This document shows, piece by piece, positions 24,393 through 33,399 of a stretch of DNA of 64,000 nucleotides (within the stretch, counting starts at the first letter, position 1; each line of letters opens with the position of its first letter). Under the pieces are notes generated by a model that saw only the letters and a program-made list of their open reading frames with translations, made no database searches and was not told where the DNA came from. Source of the stretch: Candidatus Woesearchaeota archaeon (lineage in GTDB: Archaea > Nanobdellota > Nanobdellia > Woesearchaeales > JABGXB01); the NCBI GenBank assembly GCA_018675975.1, contig JABGXB010000002.1, positions 504,098 through 568,097 on the forward strand. The letters are read 5' to 3'. The translations under genes were made by a program, and so were the position numbers.

Positions 24393-26084
24393 ATGAAAGA
24401 AAAAATTAAATTTCAAATTTTATCAAATTATATTAGAAATAATGGAAAAATTGTAGATAAGGCAGTTATGGGTGTTTTATTGAAAGAAAATCCTGATTTG
24501 AAAAAAGATATTAAAAATTTAATGAGTGAAATTAAAGAAGAAATTAAAATAATTGAATCTTTAAGTGAAAAAGAAATTTTAAATTTAGTTAAAAAAGAAA
24601 AGATTGAAATTTCTAAGAAAGAAAAATCTAATGAAAAAGAATTGATTAAAGTTCCTGGTTTAATTAAAGGAAAAGTTAAAACTCGTATGGCTCCTGAGCC
24701 TTCTAAAGTTAATCATATTGGTCATGCTTTATCATTCCTTATTAATTATAAATATGCTAAAGATTATGATGGTATAAGTGTATTAAGATTTGAAGATACT
24801 AATCCAGATAATGCAACTAGTGAATTTGTTGAATCTATGAAAGATGATTTATTAAATTATATTGGTTTGAAACCGGATGAAATTATTATTGTTTCTGATC
24901 ATATGGAAAAATACTATGAGATGGCTAAACAATTAATTGAAAAAGGTCATGCTTATATGGATTTTTCAAAACAAGAAGAATTAAAAAAACAAAGAGAAAA
25001 ATTATTGCCTTCTATTTTTAGAGATAAAAGTGTAAAAGAAAATCTTAGTGATTGGAATACATTTATTTCTGGTAAGTTTAATGAAGGTGAATGTATTTTA
25101 AGATTGAAAATTAAACCAGATCATAAAAATGAAGTTATGCGTGATCCAGTTTTATTTAGGATGATGAAAAAAACTCATTGGAAACACAGTAATAAATATT
25201 GCGTTTGGCCACTTTATGATTTTGAAAATGCAATTGAAGATGGTTTAATGGGAATTACACATGTTTTTAGAAGTAATGAATTTGGTAATAAAAGAATTGA
25301 ATTACAAGATCATATTAGATCCTTATTTAATTTGAAAAATCCTTTAGTTATTCAATATGGTAGATTTAATATTAAAGGTGGAGTTAGTAAAGGAAGGGAG
25401 ATTAAAGAAATGATTGATAGTGGTGATTATTCTGGTTGGGATGATCCAAGATTAATTACATTAAAAGCATTAAAGAGAAGAGGGATTCAAAAAGAAGTTT
25501 ATGAAAAACTTTTAATTGAAATTGGACTTTCTCCAACTCAAACTAATATTGATTTTAGAACTTTAAGTTCAATCAATAGACAAATATTAGATCCTATTTC
25601 TCCTAAATATTTTTATGTTGACAACTCTATTGAAATTGAAATTAAAAATGCACCAAATTTAGAAATTAAATTTGATACATTTCCAAAAAAAAATGATAAA
25701 AGTAGAATTGTAAATACGAAAAATAAATTTCTTATTGCAAAAAATGATCTTGATAATTTTAAAGATGGTGATGTAGTTAGATTAATTGATACATTAAATT
25801 TTAAAATTGTTAATATAAAGAAAAAAATATTTGAATTTCATTCAATTGATTTTGTTTCATTTCAAAAAGAAAAAAATAAATCAAATAAAATACATTTTGT
25901 TGTTAAAACTGAATCTATAAAAGTGAAAATAATTAATGAAGATAATACTCAAACAGAAGGTTATTTGGAAAATTCTGCAAGTAAATTAAAAGAAGGTGAT
26001 ATTATTCAAGCAGAAAGATTTGGTTTTATTAAATTAGAAAAAAAGAATAAAACATTTTATCAATTTATTTTTTGTCATAAGTAA
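24393..26084 (+). CDS. gltX: Glutamyl-tRNA synthetase, archaeal type
   Basis: The 563-aa class I synthetase charges tRNA-Glu, and in many archaea also tRNA-Gln for later amidation. Features are a helical N-terminal region (1-85), 'APEPSKVNHIGHA' with the HIGH motif at 108-111, the 'LRFEDTNP' strand, a KMSKS-like 'GGVSKGR' region, and an archaeal/GlnRS-like beta-barrel anticodon-binding C-terminus. Typical archaeal GluRS length. The reduced KMSKS form is normal for this group. It is downstream of an orphan and has its own AT-rich promoter. Confidence 0.95.
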   Translation: MKEKIKFQILSNYIRNNGKIVDKAVMGVLLKENPDLKKDIKNLMSEIKEEIKIIESLSEKEILNLVKKEKIEISKKEKSNEKELIKVPGLIKGKVKTRMAPEPSKVNHIGHALSFLINYKYAKDYDGISVLRFEDTNPDNATSEFVESMKDDLLNYIGLKPDEIIIVSDHMEKYYEMAKQLIEKGHAYMDFSKQEELKKQREKLLPSIFRDKSVKENLSDWNTFISGKFNEGECILRLKIKPDHKNEVMRDPVLFRMMKKTHWKHSNKYCVWPLYDFENAIEDGLMGITHVFRSNEFGNKRIELQDHIRSLFNLKNPLVIQYGRFNIKGGVSKGREIKEMIDSGDYSGWDDPRLITLKALKRRGIQKEVYEKLLIEIGLSPTQTNIDFRTLSSINRQILDPISPKYFYVDNSIEIEIKNAPNLEIKFDTFPKKNDKSRIVNTKNKFLIAKNDLDNFKDGDVVRLIDTLNFKIVNIKKKIFEFHSIDFVSFQKEKNKSNKIHFVVKTESIKVKIINEDNTQTEGYLENSASKLKEGDIIQAERFGFIKLEKKNKTFYQFIFCHK

Positions 26085-26188
26085 TTTCATGATTTATAGT
26101 TTAATTTTAAATTTATAAAAAATTATATTTTTGATTGTGTATAGTCAAATTAATATATATTTTTAAACTAATTTTATATTTTCTTTTC

Positions 26189-26659
26189 ATGGAACAAAAT
26201 AATTTACCTATAATTAGTCATGGTTTTTTGAAACAATATAGATTTCTTTATTATAATGATTGTGATCGGCCTGTATTTGATTATATAAATTCAAGTTCAA
26301 TTTTTTTAAAAAAAGGTGCTAAAGTAAAGCTTTCTGCTGGATTAATAGATAAATTTAATTTGGATTTTGAAAGTATTAAAGTTGGGGTACATTTTCTTCC
26401 TAAGTGGAAAGAAAATCTGGTAGAGCCTATAGAATCTAGTATTGTAAATTCTCAAATTGATTTTTATTTAAAGACAATAAAACCAAGTGGAGATAAAATA
26501 TATTTGGGTAGTATCAATGGCCCAAGTTATAATGGTTTTGAAAATTATCAAAAACATTTTATTGATTTTGCTAAATCTTGTTTGAAAAATAAAGAATTAT
26601 TAGATCATTTAATTGAACAATATAAATTTAAACAAGAATTAGATAAACCTTTTAATTAA
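26189..26659 (+). CDS. Hypothetical protein, 156 aa
   Basis: The family is unknown. I use the ATG at 26189 since TATA-like sequence at 26152-26164 is about 30 nt upstream; reading from 26135 would translate the promoter. The protein is soluble, with no motif I can name. It sits alone between GluRS and the uL1 operon, all on the plus strand, but promoters flank it on both sides. Confidence 0.5.
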   Translation: MEQNNLPIISHGFLKQYRFLYYNDCDRPVFDYINSSSIFLKKGAKVKLSAGLIDKFNLDFESIKVGVHFLPKWKENLVEPIESSIVNSQIDFYLKTIKPSGDKIYLGSINGPSYNGFENYQKHFIDFAKSCLKNKELLDHLIEQYKFKQELDKPFN

Positions 26660-26680
26660 TTTTGTTCTTTTTTTGACATT

Positions 26681-26765
26681 AAATTTATAAATTGCTTGAT
26701 TTTCTTGCATTAATATAGCCCAAGAACTGTTGATTTCGTATCAAGCCAGAAGGGTGGAGGATAAT
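26681..26765 (+). promoter_or_regulatory. uL1 operon promoter and leader
   Basis: A TATA element (AAATTTATAAATTG, 26681-26694) should start transcription near 26713, leaving a leader of about 50 nt before the uL1 ATG at 26766. The leader has a small stem (TTGAT/ATCAA, 26730-26744) and a strong GGTGGAGG ribosome binding site (26753-26760). L1 autoregulation by binding its own mRNA is known in bacteria and Methanococcus; whether this leader mimics the rRNA site is unproven. Confidence 0.6.
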
Positions 26766-27419
26766 ATGAATCCAGAAAAATTATTAAATGTAATTAAACA
26801 AGCCAGAGAAGGCGCAAAAAAAAGAAATTTTACACAATCATTTGATTTAATAGTTCATTTAAAAGAACTTGATTTGAAAAAACCAGAACAACAAATTGAA
26901 TTTTTTCTAAAACTTCCAAATTCTAAAGGTAGAACAAATAAGGTATGTGCATTTGTAGGTCCAGAATTATTGGATGAAGCAAAAAAATGTTGTGATGGAG
27001 TTTATCGAGAAATGGATTTTGCATCTTATGTTAAAGATAAAAAAGGTGCAAAAAAAATATCTATGCAATATGATGTTTTTATTGCACAAGCAAATTTAAT
27101 GGGTAAAGTTGCAGCAGCTTTTGGTAGGATTTTAGGCCCTAGAGGTAAAATGCCAAGCCCAAAAAGTGGTGCTGTAATTCCGCCAAAGGGAAATGTTAAA
27201 GCTGTTGTAGAAAATATGAAAAATACAATTAAGTTTTCAGCAAAACAAAGATTAACATCTCATGTTCCTATTGGTTCAGAATCTATGAAAGATGAGCAAG
27301 TTAAAGAAAATATAGAAAATTTTTATAAGACTTTGGTAAATGTATTACCTGGACGAGAAAATAATGTGAAGTTAATTACTTTAAAGCTTACTATGGGAAA
27401 ATCCATACAAATTGAATAA
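26766..27419 (+). CDS. rpl1: Large-subunit ribosomal protein uL1
   Basis: The 217-aa protein is uL1, the L1-stalk protein of the 50S subunit. Recognisable parts are the N-terminal 'NVIKQAREGAKKRNFTQSFD' region, the 'AAAFGRILGPRGKMPSPKSG' core and the strand-rich C-terminus 'VKLITLKLTMGKS'. I start it at ATG 26766 behind the GGTGGAGG site, not at 26730. It is first in the uL1-uL10-L12 stalk operon. Confidence 0.97.
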   Translation: MNPEKLLNVIKQAREGAKKRNFTQSFDLIVHLKELDLKKPEQQIEFFLKLPNSKGRTNKVCAFVGPELLDEAKKCCDGVYREMDFASYVKDKKGAKKISMQYDVFIAQANLMGKVAAAFGRILGPRGKMPSPKSGAVIPPKGNVKAVVENMKNTIKFSAKQRLTSHVPIGSESMKDEQVKENIENFYKTLVNVLPGRENNVKLITLKLTMGKSIQIE

Positions 27420-27421
27420 AA

Positions 27422-28270
27422 ATGGTAACTGAACAAAAATCACAAGTTGTAAATAAATTAAAAGATTTAACAGAAAAGTATAGTATAGTTGCAAGTCTAG
27501 ATTTATTTGGATTGCCTGCAAAACAATTACAAAATATGAGAGAAGAATTAAGATGTAATTGTGAAATATTAATGACAAAACATAGATTGATGACAATTGC
27601 ATTAAATGAATCTAGTAAAAAAGGTATAGGGAAACTTTCAGAAAGTTTTAGGGGTATGCCTGCATTAATTTTTACAAATGATAATCCTTTTAAATTATTT
27701 AAAAAATTAGAAAAAAGTAAAAGTCCTATTGCTGCTAAGGCTGGACAAGTTGCTCCAAAAGATATTATAGTTCCAGCGGGTTCTACTAATTTTTCACCAG
27801 GTCCAATTATTGGTGAATTAAAATCAGCAGGTATTGATGCTGGTATTATTAATGGAAAAATTGAAATTAAAAGTGATTCAACAGTTTTAAAAAAAGGTGA
27901 AACATTTACTGAAAGTTTATCTTCATTACTTGCAAGATTAGATATTAAACCTATGGAAGTAGGTCTAAATTTAGTTTCTGCATATGAAAATGGTTTGGTA
28001 TTTGATGCTGATGTATTAAAAATAGATGAAACTGCGTTTGCAGCTAAATTAGCAAGTGCAATTTCAGGTGGATTTAATTTATCAGTTGAAGTTGTTTATT
28101 TTAATAAACAAAATATTAATTTAATATTGAATAATGCTATTTCTCAAAGTAGAAATTTAGCAATAAATGAATGTTTAGTTAATAGTCAAATAATAGAAGA
28201 TATTTTAGCAAGAGCAACAGCTAATGCTAATGGTCTTAAGAGTGAATTGCAAACAAATGGTTTTGCATAA
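27422..28270 (+). CDS. rpl10: Large-subunit ribosomal protein uL10 (P0)
   Basis: This 282-aa protein is the archaeal P0-type stalk base. The N-terminal rRNA-binding domain includes 'LPAKQLQNMREELR' and 'MTKHRLMTIAL'; an inserted P0 domain contains 'GAGSTNFSPGPII'-like sequence ('PAGSTNFSPGP'). The C-terminal helix that binds L12 dimers follows. The acidic tail shared with eukaryotic P0 is absent or very short: the protein ends 'ELQTNGFA'. It starts 2 nt after the uL1 stop. Confidence 0.95.
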   Translation: MVTEQKSQVVNKLKDLTEKYSIVASLDLFGLPAKQLQNMREELRCNCEILMTKHRLMTIALNESSKKGIGKLSESFRGMPALIFTNDNPFKLFKKLEKSKSPIAAKAGQVAPKDIIVPAGSTNFSPGPIIGELKSAGIDAGIINGKIEIKSDSTVLKKGETFTESLSSLLARLDIKPMEVGLNLVSAYENGLVFDADVLKIDETAFAAKLASAISGGFNLSVEVVYFNKQNINLILNNAISQSRNLAINECLVNSQIIEDILARATANANGLKSELQTNGFA

Positions 28271-28302
28271 TTATGATAAAAAAAAATAACGGAGAATAAA
28301 AA

Positions 28303-28605
28303 ATGGAATACGTATATGCTGCATTATTATTGCATAAATCAGGAAAAACAGTTGATGAAGCATCAGTTAAAAAAGTGTTAGAAGCTGCTGGTGTTTCTGT
28401 TGATGAAAGTAGAGTAAAGGCATTAATTGCTTCATTAGAAGGCGTTAATATAGACGAAGCTATGGAGAAATCTGTTGCTGCACCTGTTGCTGCTGCTCCA
28501 ACTACAAATGCTACTGCTGCTCCTGAAGCAAAACAAGAAGCAAAGAAAGAAGAAAAAAAAGAACCAGCTAGTGCTGCTGCAGGACTTGGTGCTTTATTTG
28601 GATAA
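28303..28605 (+). CDS. rpl12: Ribosomal stalk protein L12 (P1 type)
   Basis: The 100-aa acidic protein has the P1-type helical N-terminus ('[14 protein letters not shown]', '[20 protein letters not shown]'), an Ala-rich hinge and a charged Lys/Glu tail ending 'AGLGALFG', the conserved C-terminus that contacts elongation factors. A GGAGA ribosome binding site precedes the ATG. Third in the stalk operon. Confidence 0.96.
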   Translation: MEYVYAALLLHKSGKTVDEASVKKVLEAAGVSVDESRVKALIASLEGVNIDEAMEKSVAAPVAAAPTTNATAAPEAKQEAKKEEKKEPASAAAGLGALFG

Positions 28606-28647
28606 TTTTTTTTATTTTTTTATATAAAAAATAATTAGGAGAGGTAC

Positions 28648-29547
28648 ATGGTAGAAGAACAAAAAAGGCGAATCTTAACAGATTTGAAAGATGTTAGGGA
28701 ATCTTTAAATGTAATTAGGGATGACTTGAACTCTTTAAATGAACAAAAAGAAAGTGCATTTAAAGAAAAGTCAGAAATAAGAAAAGAAATTATTAAATTA
28801 ATTACTGAAGTTAAAAAATATAAAGATGAACGAGATCAATGTACTTCTAAAGTTAAAGCTTTAAAAAAACAAAGAGATGAAGTTAATATTACAATTAAAA
28901 ATTTAATTGAAAAACATCAAAAAGTTTTAAAAGATAATCCTGATTTAGCAAAAAAAGCTGATTTTAAACCTTCAAAAAAAATTAATGCTGTAAAAATAAA
29001 AAAAACAATTGAAGAGTTAGAATTTAAATTAGAAACTTCTGTTATGAGTTTTGAAAAAGAAAAATTAATGACAAAAGAAATAAAAGATTTACGTAATGAA
29101 TTAAAAAATGATACTTCTTCAGATGATAGTGTTTCTGAAAAAGAAATTTTTAATTTAAGTAGGGAAATTTCTAAAAATAAAAAAATTGCAAAAGATTTAC
29201 ATAAAAATGTAACTGAACTTGCAACTAAATCTCAAGAAAATCATGATATTATAATTAATATAAGTAAAAAAATTGATGATTTTAAAGAAAGAGAACAGAA
29301 AATATTAGATAATTTTAATGATTTTAAAAAGAAATATTCTTCTAAAAGAAAAGAAAAATCCGGTTTTGAAAAGAAAATAAAAGAAATAAGAGAAAACTTA
29401 GATGGTGAAAAAGAAGAAAATAAACAAGTTTCAGAAGAAAATAAAAAAGAAATCATAAAAGAAAAAGTTGGTGAAGTTGAAAATAAATTAAAAACAGGAA
29501 AGAAACTTTCAACTGAAGATTTATTAGCATTTCAAATGGGTAAATAA
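28648..29547 (+). CDS. Long coiled-coil protein downstream of L12
   Basis: The 299-aa protein is almost entirely coiled coil, Lys/Glu-rich, with a proline-containing break near residues 100-115 ('FKPSKK'). Similar archaeal coiled-coil proteins are often labelled 'phosphoserine phosphatase-like' without catalytic residues and lie near translation genes; none of the HAD motifs is visible here. A strong AGGAGAGG site precedes the ATG, 42 nt after L12, so it likely belongs to the stalk operon. A ribosome-associated structural role is an inference from context. Confidence 0.75.
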   Translation: MVEEQKRRILTDLKDVRESLNVIRDDLNSLNEQKESAFKEKSEIRKEIIKLITEVKKYKDERDQCTSKVKALKKQRDEVNITIKNLIEKHQKVLKDNPDLAKKADFKPSKKINAVKIKKTIEELEFKLETSVMSFEKEKLMTKEIKDLRNELKNDTSSDDSVSEKEIFNLSREISKNKKIAKDLHKNVTELATKSQENHDIIINISKKIDDFKEREQKILDNFNDFKKKYSSKRKEKSGFEKKIKEIRENLDGEKEENKQVSEENKKEIIKEKVGEVENKLKTGKKLSTEDLLAFQMGK

Positions 29548-29584
29548 ATTTTAAAATTTAAAGAAATAATTTAATAATAAAAAA

Positions 29585-29797
29585 TTAATTTTTGAATTCT
29601 GTGAATTCACATTTTCCACAGTAATTTCTATTTTTATGTGCAGCCATAAATACACCTGGTCCACATTTTGGGCATGTTTTTTGTATTCTTTCTAATGTAT
29701 CGCCAGTTACTTTATATGCTTTATATTTATTTGAAGGAACTTTATTTTTAACTTGTTTTTTTCCATCATCTTTTTTGCCGCCTTTTTTCTTTGCCAT
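29585..29797 (-). CDS. rps27ae: Small-subunit ribosomal protein eS31 (S27ae)
   Basis: The 70-aa protein has a basic Lys/Gly-rich N-terminus and a zinc ribbon made of CPKCG and CGKC. This is the archaeal form of eS31, which in eukaryotes is fused to ubiquitin. It starts directly after the eS24 stop (no gap) with an AGGAGAATTAA site, in the conserved RpoE'-Spt4-eS24-eS31 order. Confidence 0.96.
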   Translation of the reverse strand: MAKKKGGKKDDGKKQVKNKVPSNKYKAYKVTGDTLERIQKTCPKCGPGVFMAAHKNRNYCGKCEFTEFKN

Positions 29798-30172
29798 TTA
29801 ATTCTCCTCCTTTTTCTCTTCTACTGGCTCTTCTTTTTTAACTTGAGCAACTTCTTCTTTTACTTCTTTAGTTTCTGTTTTATTTTCTTCTTTTTTTTCA
29901 GCATTATTTTTTTTAAATATATATTTTAGCTCAATTTTTTTTAAAGAATCTTCATCATCGTAAATACGAGCTTCAAACTTTGCACTATTTGTACCAAAAA
30001 CTACTTTAACATTATCTACAACAATATCTTCAGTTTTTGCTTTTAATTGTGAAGCAATTTTTGTTTTAATATCAGTTTTACTAGGTGTTGCACCATCATA
30101 ATTGATTATACCATTAATTAATTTTCTATTCAATAACTTTTGTTCAATTGTATTATTAACTTTTATTTCCAT
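29798..30172 (-). CDS. rps24e: Small-subunit ribosomal protein eS24
   Basis: The 124-aa protein has the eS24 core ('ATPSKTDIKTKIAS' and 'VVFGTNSAKFEARIYDD') followed by a Lys/Glu tail of about 30 residues longer than many archaeal homologues. It follows Spt4 after one base and precedes eS31 directly. Confidence 0.94.
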   Translation of the reverse strand: MEIKVNNTIEQKLLNRKLINGIINYDGATPSKTDIKTKIASQLKAKTEDIVVDNVKVVFGTNSAKFEARIYDDEDSLKKIELKYIFKKNNAEKKEENKTETKEVKEEVAQVKKEEPVEEKKEEN

Positions 30173-30173
30173 T

Positions 30174-30362
30174 TTATCTTACCTTTATTGAAAATTCACC
30201 GTTTTTTGTTTTTTTTAAATATTTGGATATATCTGATTTTTCAGAATTTACTATTATAACTTTTCCTTTCCAATCATCAGTTGGATTTTGAGATTTACAA
30301 TTTGGACATGGATCTGTTCCTGAATATAAATAATTACAATTTTTACATGCTAATTTTTTCAT
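30174..30362 (-). CDS. spt4: Transcription elongation factor Spt4 (RpoE'')
   Basis: The 62-aa zinc-ribbon protein has CKNC and CPNC pairs and the Spt4 'DDWKGKVIIVNSEKSDISKYL' segment. Spt4 pairs with Spt5 to keep RNA polymerase processive. The start overlaps the RpoE' stop by 4 nt, indicating translational coupling. Spt5 is not in the window. Confidence 0.94.
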   Translation of the reverse strand: MKKLACKNCNYLYSGTDPCPNCKSQNPTDDWKGKVIIVNSEKSDISKYLKKTKNGEFSIKVR

Positions 30363-30895
30363 TTTTTAACTTTTTCCTTCCATTCAACATTTCCAAGATT
30401 TTTTTGTCTCATTGTTAAACCAATTTTTGGATGTGATAAATCTTTATAACTTACAGCAATTATTTTTGCTCTACATTTATCTGCGATTTTTAACACATTT
30501 TTACTTTCTTTTCCCTGTAATACTTTATCTTTTGAAAATGAAACAAAATCATCCATTGTTTGAGTTAAGTGTACCATACCATCAATTGGACCTAAATTTA
30601 AAAATGCACCAAAATCAGTTATTTCTCTTACTTGACAATGAAGTAATTCATTATTTTCAGGTAGGTATGAAACTAATTCGAATGTACATGGATGGTAAAT
30701 AGCACCATCACCTGTTATAATTCTTCCTTGTCCAACATCAATTAACTTAGTACAGTCAATTATAAAACCCATGTCTTTTGAAATCATACCGTCAAACTTT
30801 TCTTTTATTTTTTGTAAAAGAGCTGTTTTTTTATCCATTTCAAATTGTTCTGGTGATACTCTTATGTGATCTTTTATTGTAAATTTGTAAAACAT
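30359..30895 (-). CDS. rpoE1: RNA polymerase subunit RpoE' (Rpb7-like)
   Basis: The 178-aa protein has the Rpb7 N-terminal domain ('FYKFTIKDHIRVSPEQF') and a C-terminal S1/OB domain ('CQVREITDFGAFLNLGPIDGMVHLTQ'). With RpoF it forms the stalk of archaeal RNA polymerase and binds nascent RNA. It lies 2 nt after the PIN-domain gene and overlaps Spt4 by 4 nt. Confidence 0.95.
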   Translation of the reverse strand: MFYKFTIKDHIRVSPEQFEMDKKTALLQKIKEKFDGMISKDMGFIIDCTKLIDVGQGRIITGDGAIYHPCTFELVSYLPENNELLHCQVREITDFGAFLNLGPIDGMVHLTQTMDDFVSFSKDKVLQGKESKNVLKIADKCRAKIIAVSYKDLSHPKIGLTMRQKNLGNVEWKEKVKK

Positions 30896-30897
30896 TT

Positions 30898-31305
30898 TTA
30901 TTCCTTATTTATTATTTCAAGTCTATTTTTTTGCCGCAATTTTATTAATTTTGTACCAATTTTTTTTAATTTATTTGATAGTTCTTTATCTTGTGTTGCA
31001 ACATAGACATTTTCAGTTGAAGCAATTTTAATTATTTGATCGTCAACTAATAAATTACTGGGGACTTTAAGTATTTTTAAAGCTTTTCTTTTAATGAGAT
31101 CATCAATCCAACTTAATGCCATTTTTGCTGCATTGGAATCTTTACCAGAACCTTTATTTTTTAATTGATTTAATTCTTTTAAAGAATCTTCTAATACATT
31201 AATATTGTATGGCTCATGCATAATTTGATCTATTTGTTCCAATATGTCTACTCTAAAAACAAAAGGAATTGTCCAAAAATTTGTATCTATTATTATTTCT
31301 ATCAT
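30898..31305 (-). CDS. PIN-domain protein, Fcf1/Utp24-like
   Basis: The 135-aa protein shows the PIN fold: N-terminal 'IIIDTNFW' with the first metal-binding Asp, a central acidic residue, and 'VYVATQDKELSNKL' near the end. In archaea this single-domain PIN family is related to Fcf1/Utp24, rRNA-processing endonucleases, and is often next to rpoE. It starts the operon PIN-RpoE'-Spt4-eS24-eS31. Toxin VapC is less likely because no antitoxin is adjacent. Confidence 0.82.
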   Translation of the reverse strand: MIEIIIDTNFWTIPFVFRVDILEQIDQIMHEPYNINVLEDSLKELNQLKNKGSGKDSNAAKMALSWIDDLIKRKALKILKVPSNLLVDDQIIKIASTENVYVATQDKELSNKLKKIGTKLIKLRQKNRLEIINKE

Positions 31306-31365
31306 ATTATTGTAAATTTTTTATTTTATTTAAACATTTTTAAATAGTAAAATAATTCTTTTTAT

Positions 31366-32394
31366 ATGGATTTACAAAATAAATTTAATTTAATTGTAAG
31401 AAATTTGGGTGAAATAGTAGGAGAAGATAAAATTAAAGATATTCTTAAAAAAAGAAATTTAAAAGTTTATTGGGGTACTGCTCCAACTGGAAAACCTCAT
31501 ATTGCATATTTTTTACCAATTGTTAAAATTGCTGACCTATTAAAATCTGATTGTGAAGTTATTATTTTGTTTGCAAATATTCATGCATATTTAGATAATA
31601 TGAAATCAAGTTGGGACATATTAGACTATAGGACTCAATATTATGAAATTATAATAAAAGAAATGCTAAAATCAATTGGTGTTAATATTAAAAAATTAAA
31701 ATTTGTAATGGGATCAGATTTTCAATTAAAAAAAGAATATACTTTAGATGTGTATAAATTGAGTGCAATTTCAAATCTAAATGATTGTACAAGAGCGGGT
31801 GCTGAAGTAGTAAAACAAGTAAAATCTCCTAAATTATCTGGATTATTATATCCAATATTACAATCATTAGATGAAATTTATTTAGGTGTTGATGCACAAT
31901 TTGGTGGTATTGATCAAAGAAAAATATTTATGTATGCTAGGGAATTTTTACCAAAAATTAAGCATTCATCACAAATTCATTTAATGAATCCCATGATTGC
32001 TGGACTTACAGGAAATAAAATGTCTTCATCTGATAATAATTCAAAAATTGATATTTTAGATTCACCTGATTTAATTAAAAAGAAATTTAATAAAGCAAAT
32101 TGTGTAGAGGGAGATAAAAATAATAATGCAATTTTGGATTTAACAAAATATATTATTTTTCCATTATTGGATTATAAATTAACTTCATTTAAAATAGAAA
32201 GGCCTGAAAAATTTGGTGGAAATTTAGAATTTAATTGTTATGAGGATTTAGAATGTAGTTTTGTATCAAAAGAATTACATCCTTCTGATTTAAAACAAGC
32301 AGTTAGTAATTTTTTTATTGAATTAACAAATCCAATAAGAGATTGTTTTAATAATTCTAAAAATAAATTAATATTAAAAAAAGCATATGAATAA
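31366..32394 (+). CDS. tyrS: Tyrosyl-tRNA synthetase
   Basis: The 342-aa class I synthetase has the archaeal/eukaryotic TyrRS signature 'TAPTGKPHIAYF', in which the HIGH motif reads HIAY, and 'GNKMSSSD' for KMSKS. The substrate region 'LLYPILQSLDEIYLGVDAQFGGIDQRK' is complete. A TATA element about 24 nt before the ATG implies a leaderless mRNA. The DUF357 gene overlaps the 3' end by 8 nt. Confidence 0.95.
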   Translation: MDLQNKFNLIVRNLGEIVGEDKIKDILKKRNLKVYWGTAPTGKPHIAYFLPIVKIADLLKSDCEVIILFANIHAYLDNMKSSWDILDYRTQYYEIIIKEMLKSIGVNIKKLKFVMGSDFQLKKEYTLDVYKLSAISNLNDCTRAGAEVVKQVKSPKLSGLLYPILQSLDEIYLGVDAQFGGIDQRKIFMYAREFLPKIKHSSQIHLMNPMIAGLTGNKMSSSDNNSKIDILDSPDLIKKKFNKANCVEGDKNNNAILDLTKYIIFPLLDYKLTSFKIERPEKFGGNLEFNCYEDLECSFVSKELHPSDLKQAVSNFFIELTNPIRDCFNNSKNKLILKKAYE

Positions 32395-32695
32395 AATGGT
32401 TGACAATTTAATTAGTGATGAAAAGTTAAATAGATATTTCTTTTTAACAAAAAGTGCATTAGATAAATTAAAATTAGCTGTTCCAAAAAAAACTCACCTG
32501 CATAATGCAGCAAAAGATTGTTTAGATATGGCAACTCGATATTTTAATGATGCTGAACATTTTAGAAAAGAAGGTAAATATGTTGAATCATTTGCCGCAC
32601 TAAATTATTCTCATGGTTGGTTAGATTGTTCAGCTAGATTAGGTTTATTTGATGTAGAATATGATGATTTTTTATTTACAGTAGATAAAGATTAA
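32387..32695 (+). CDS. DUF357 protein
   Basis: The 102-aa helical protein matches the archaeal DUF357 pattern: 'AAKDCLDMATRYFNDAEHFRKEGKYVESFAALNYSHGWLDCSARLGLF'-like order with a conserved aromatic/His/Trp cluster. Function is unknown; the family is archaea-wide and often near translation or tRNA genes. The ATG at 32387 overlaps the TyrRS stop; ATG 32396 is an alternative. Co-transcription with tyrS is likely. Confidence 0.85.
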   Translation: MNKMVDNLISDEKLNRYFFLTKSALDKLKLAVPKKTHLHNAAKDCLDMATRYFNDAEHFRKEGKYVESFAALNYSHGWLDCSARLGLFDVEYDDFLFTVDKD

Positions 32696-32733
32696 TTATT
32701 AATTTTATAAATCAAAAAGTTTAAATTAATTAT

Positions 32734-33369
32734 ATGGTAAATAAAAATTTAATTGATTATATTAAAAAAATTAAATTAAAAGGTTATTCTGATATTCAAA
32801 TTAGATCATTTTTATTAAAATATGGATATAAATTAAAGGTTATCAATGAAGCATTAAATGATAAATCTACTAATCCTGCAATTCCAAATATTGTTAATGA
32901 AACAAATACTAATCACAGTTCTAAATATATTAATGGAAATACAATTAAAAGTAATAATATTAATACGAAAGCTAATATTAACTCCAAAACTAATTTGCCT
33001 ATATTAATTAAAATGAGTGGTATTTTTAATTATATTTTAGGGATTACTATACTAGTTTTTGGCTCATTTTTTTATAATTTAATTTTTGATTTAAGTGGAA
33101 TACTAAAATATTTATTTATATCGTTTTCAATAATAATTTCAATATTATTTTTTGTTTCTGGTTATTATATTTTAAAATTGAAAACAAATTCAAAAATTAT
33201 ATCTTCAATTCCAAATTTTATATTAATTTTATTTTGTATTATTATGATATACAAAGAGACATATGGTACGAATTTATTTGGAATGTTGTATTATTTTATT
33301 ATTTTGATTTTTCCACTTTTAATTGTTTATGTATTATTTGATAAAAAATTTACTAAATACTTTACTTAA
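32734..33369 (+). CDS. Four-TM membrane protein with N-terminal helical motif
   Basis: The first 45 residues form a small UBA-like motif ('IKLKGYSDIQIRSFLLKYGYKLKVINEAL') that I associate with many small membrane proteins of DPANN archaea. An Asn/Thr-rich linker (about 50-90) leads to four hydrophobic segments (about 92-205). The function is unknown. TATA (32703-32713) lies 26 nt before the ATG. The N-terminal part should be cytosolic and the linker flexible. Confidence 0.6.
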   Translation: MVNKNLIDYIKKIKLKGYSDIQIRSFLLKYGYKLKVINEALNDKSTNPAIPNIVNETNTNHSSKYINGNTIKSNNINTKANINSKTNLPILIKMSGIFNYILGITILVFGSFFYNLIFDLSGILKYLFISFSIIISILFFVSGYYILKLKTNSKIISSIPNFILILFCIIMIYKETYGTNLFGMLYYFIILIFPLLIVYVLFDKKFTKYFT

Positions 33370-33399
33370 TTTTTTAAATACACAATTTATCAATTATAT

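Noticed and set aside
30898-31305. VapC-type toxin.
   Set aside because: There is no antitoxin gene beside it, and it sits at the head of the RpoE'-Spt4 ribosomal operon like Fcf1-type PIN proteins.
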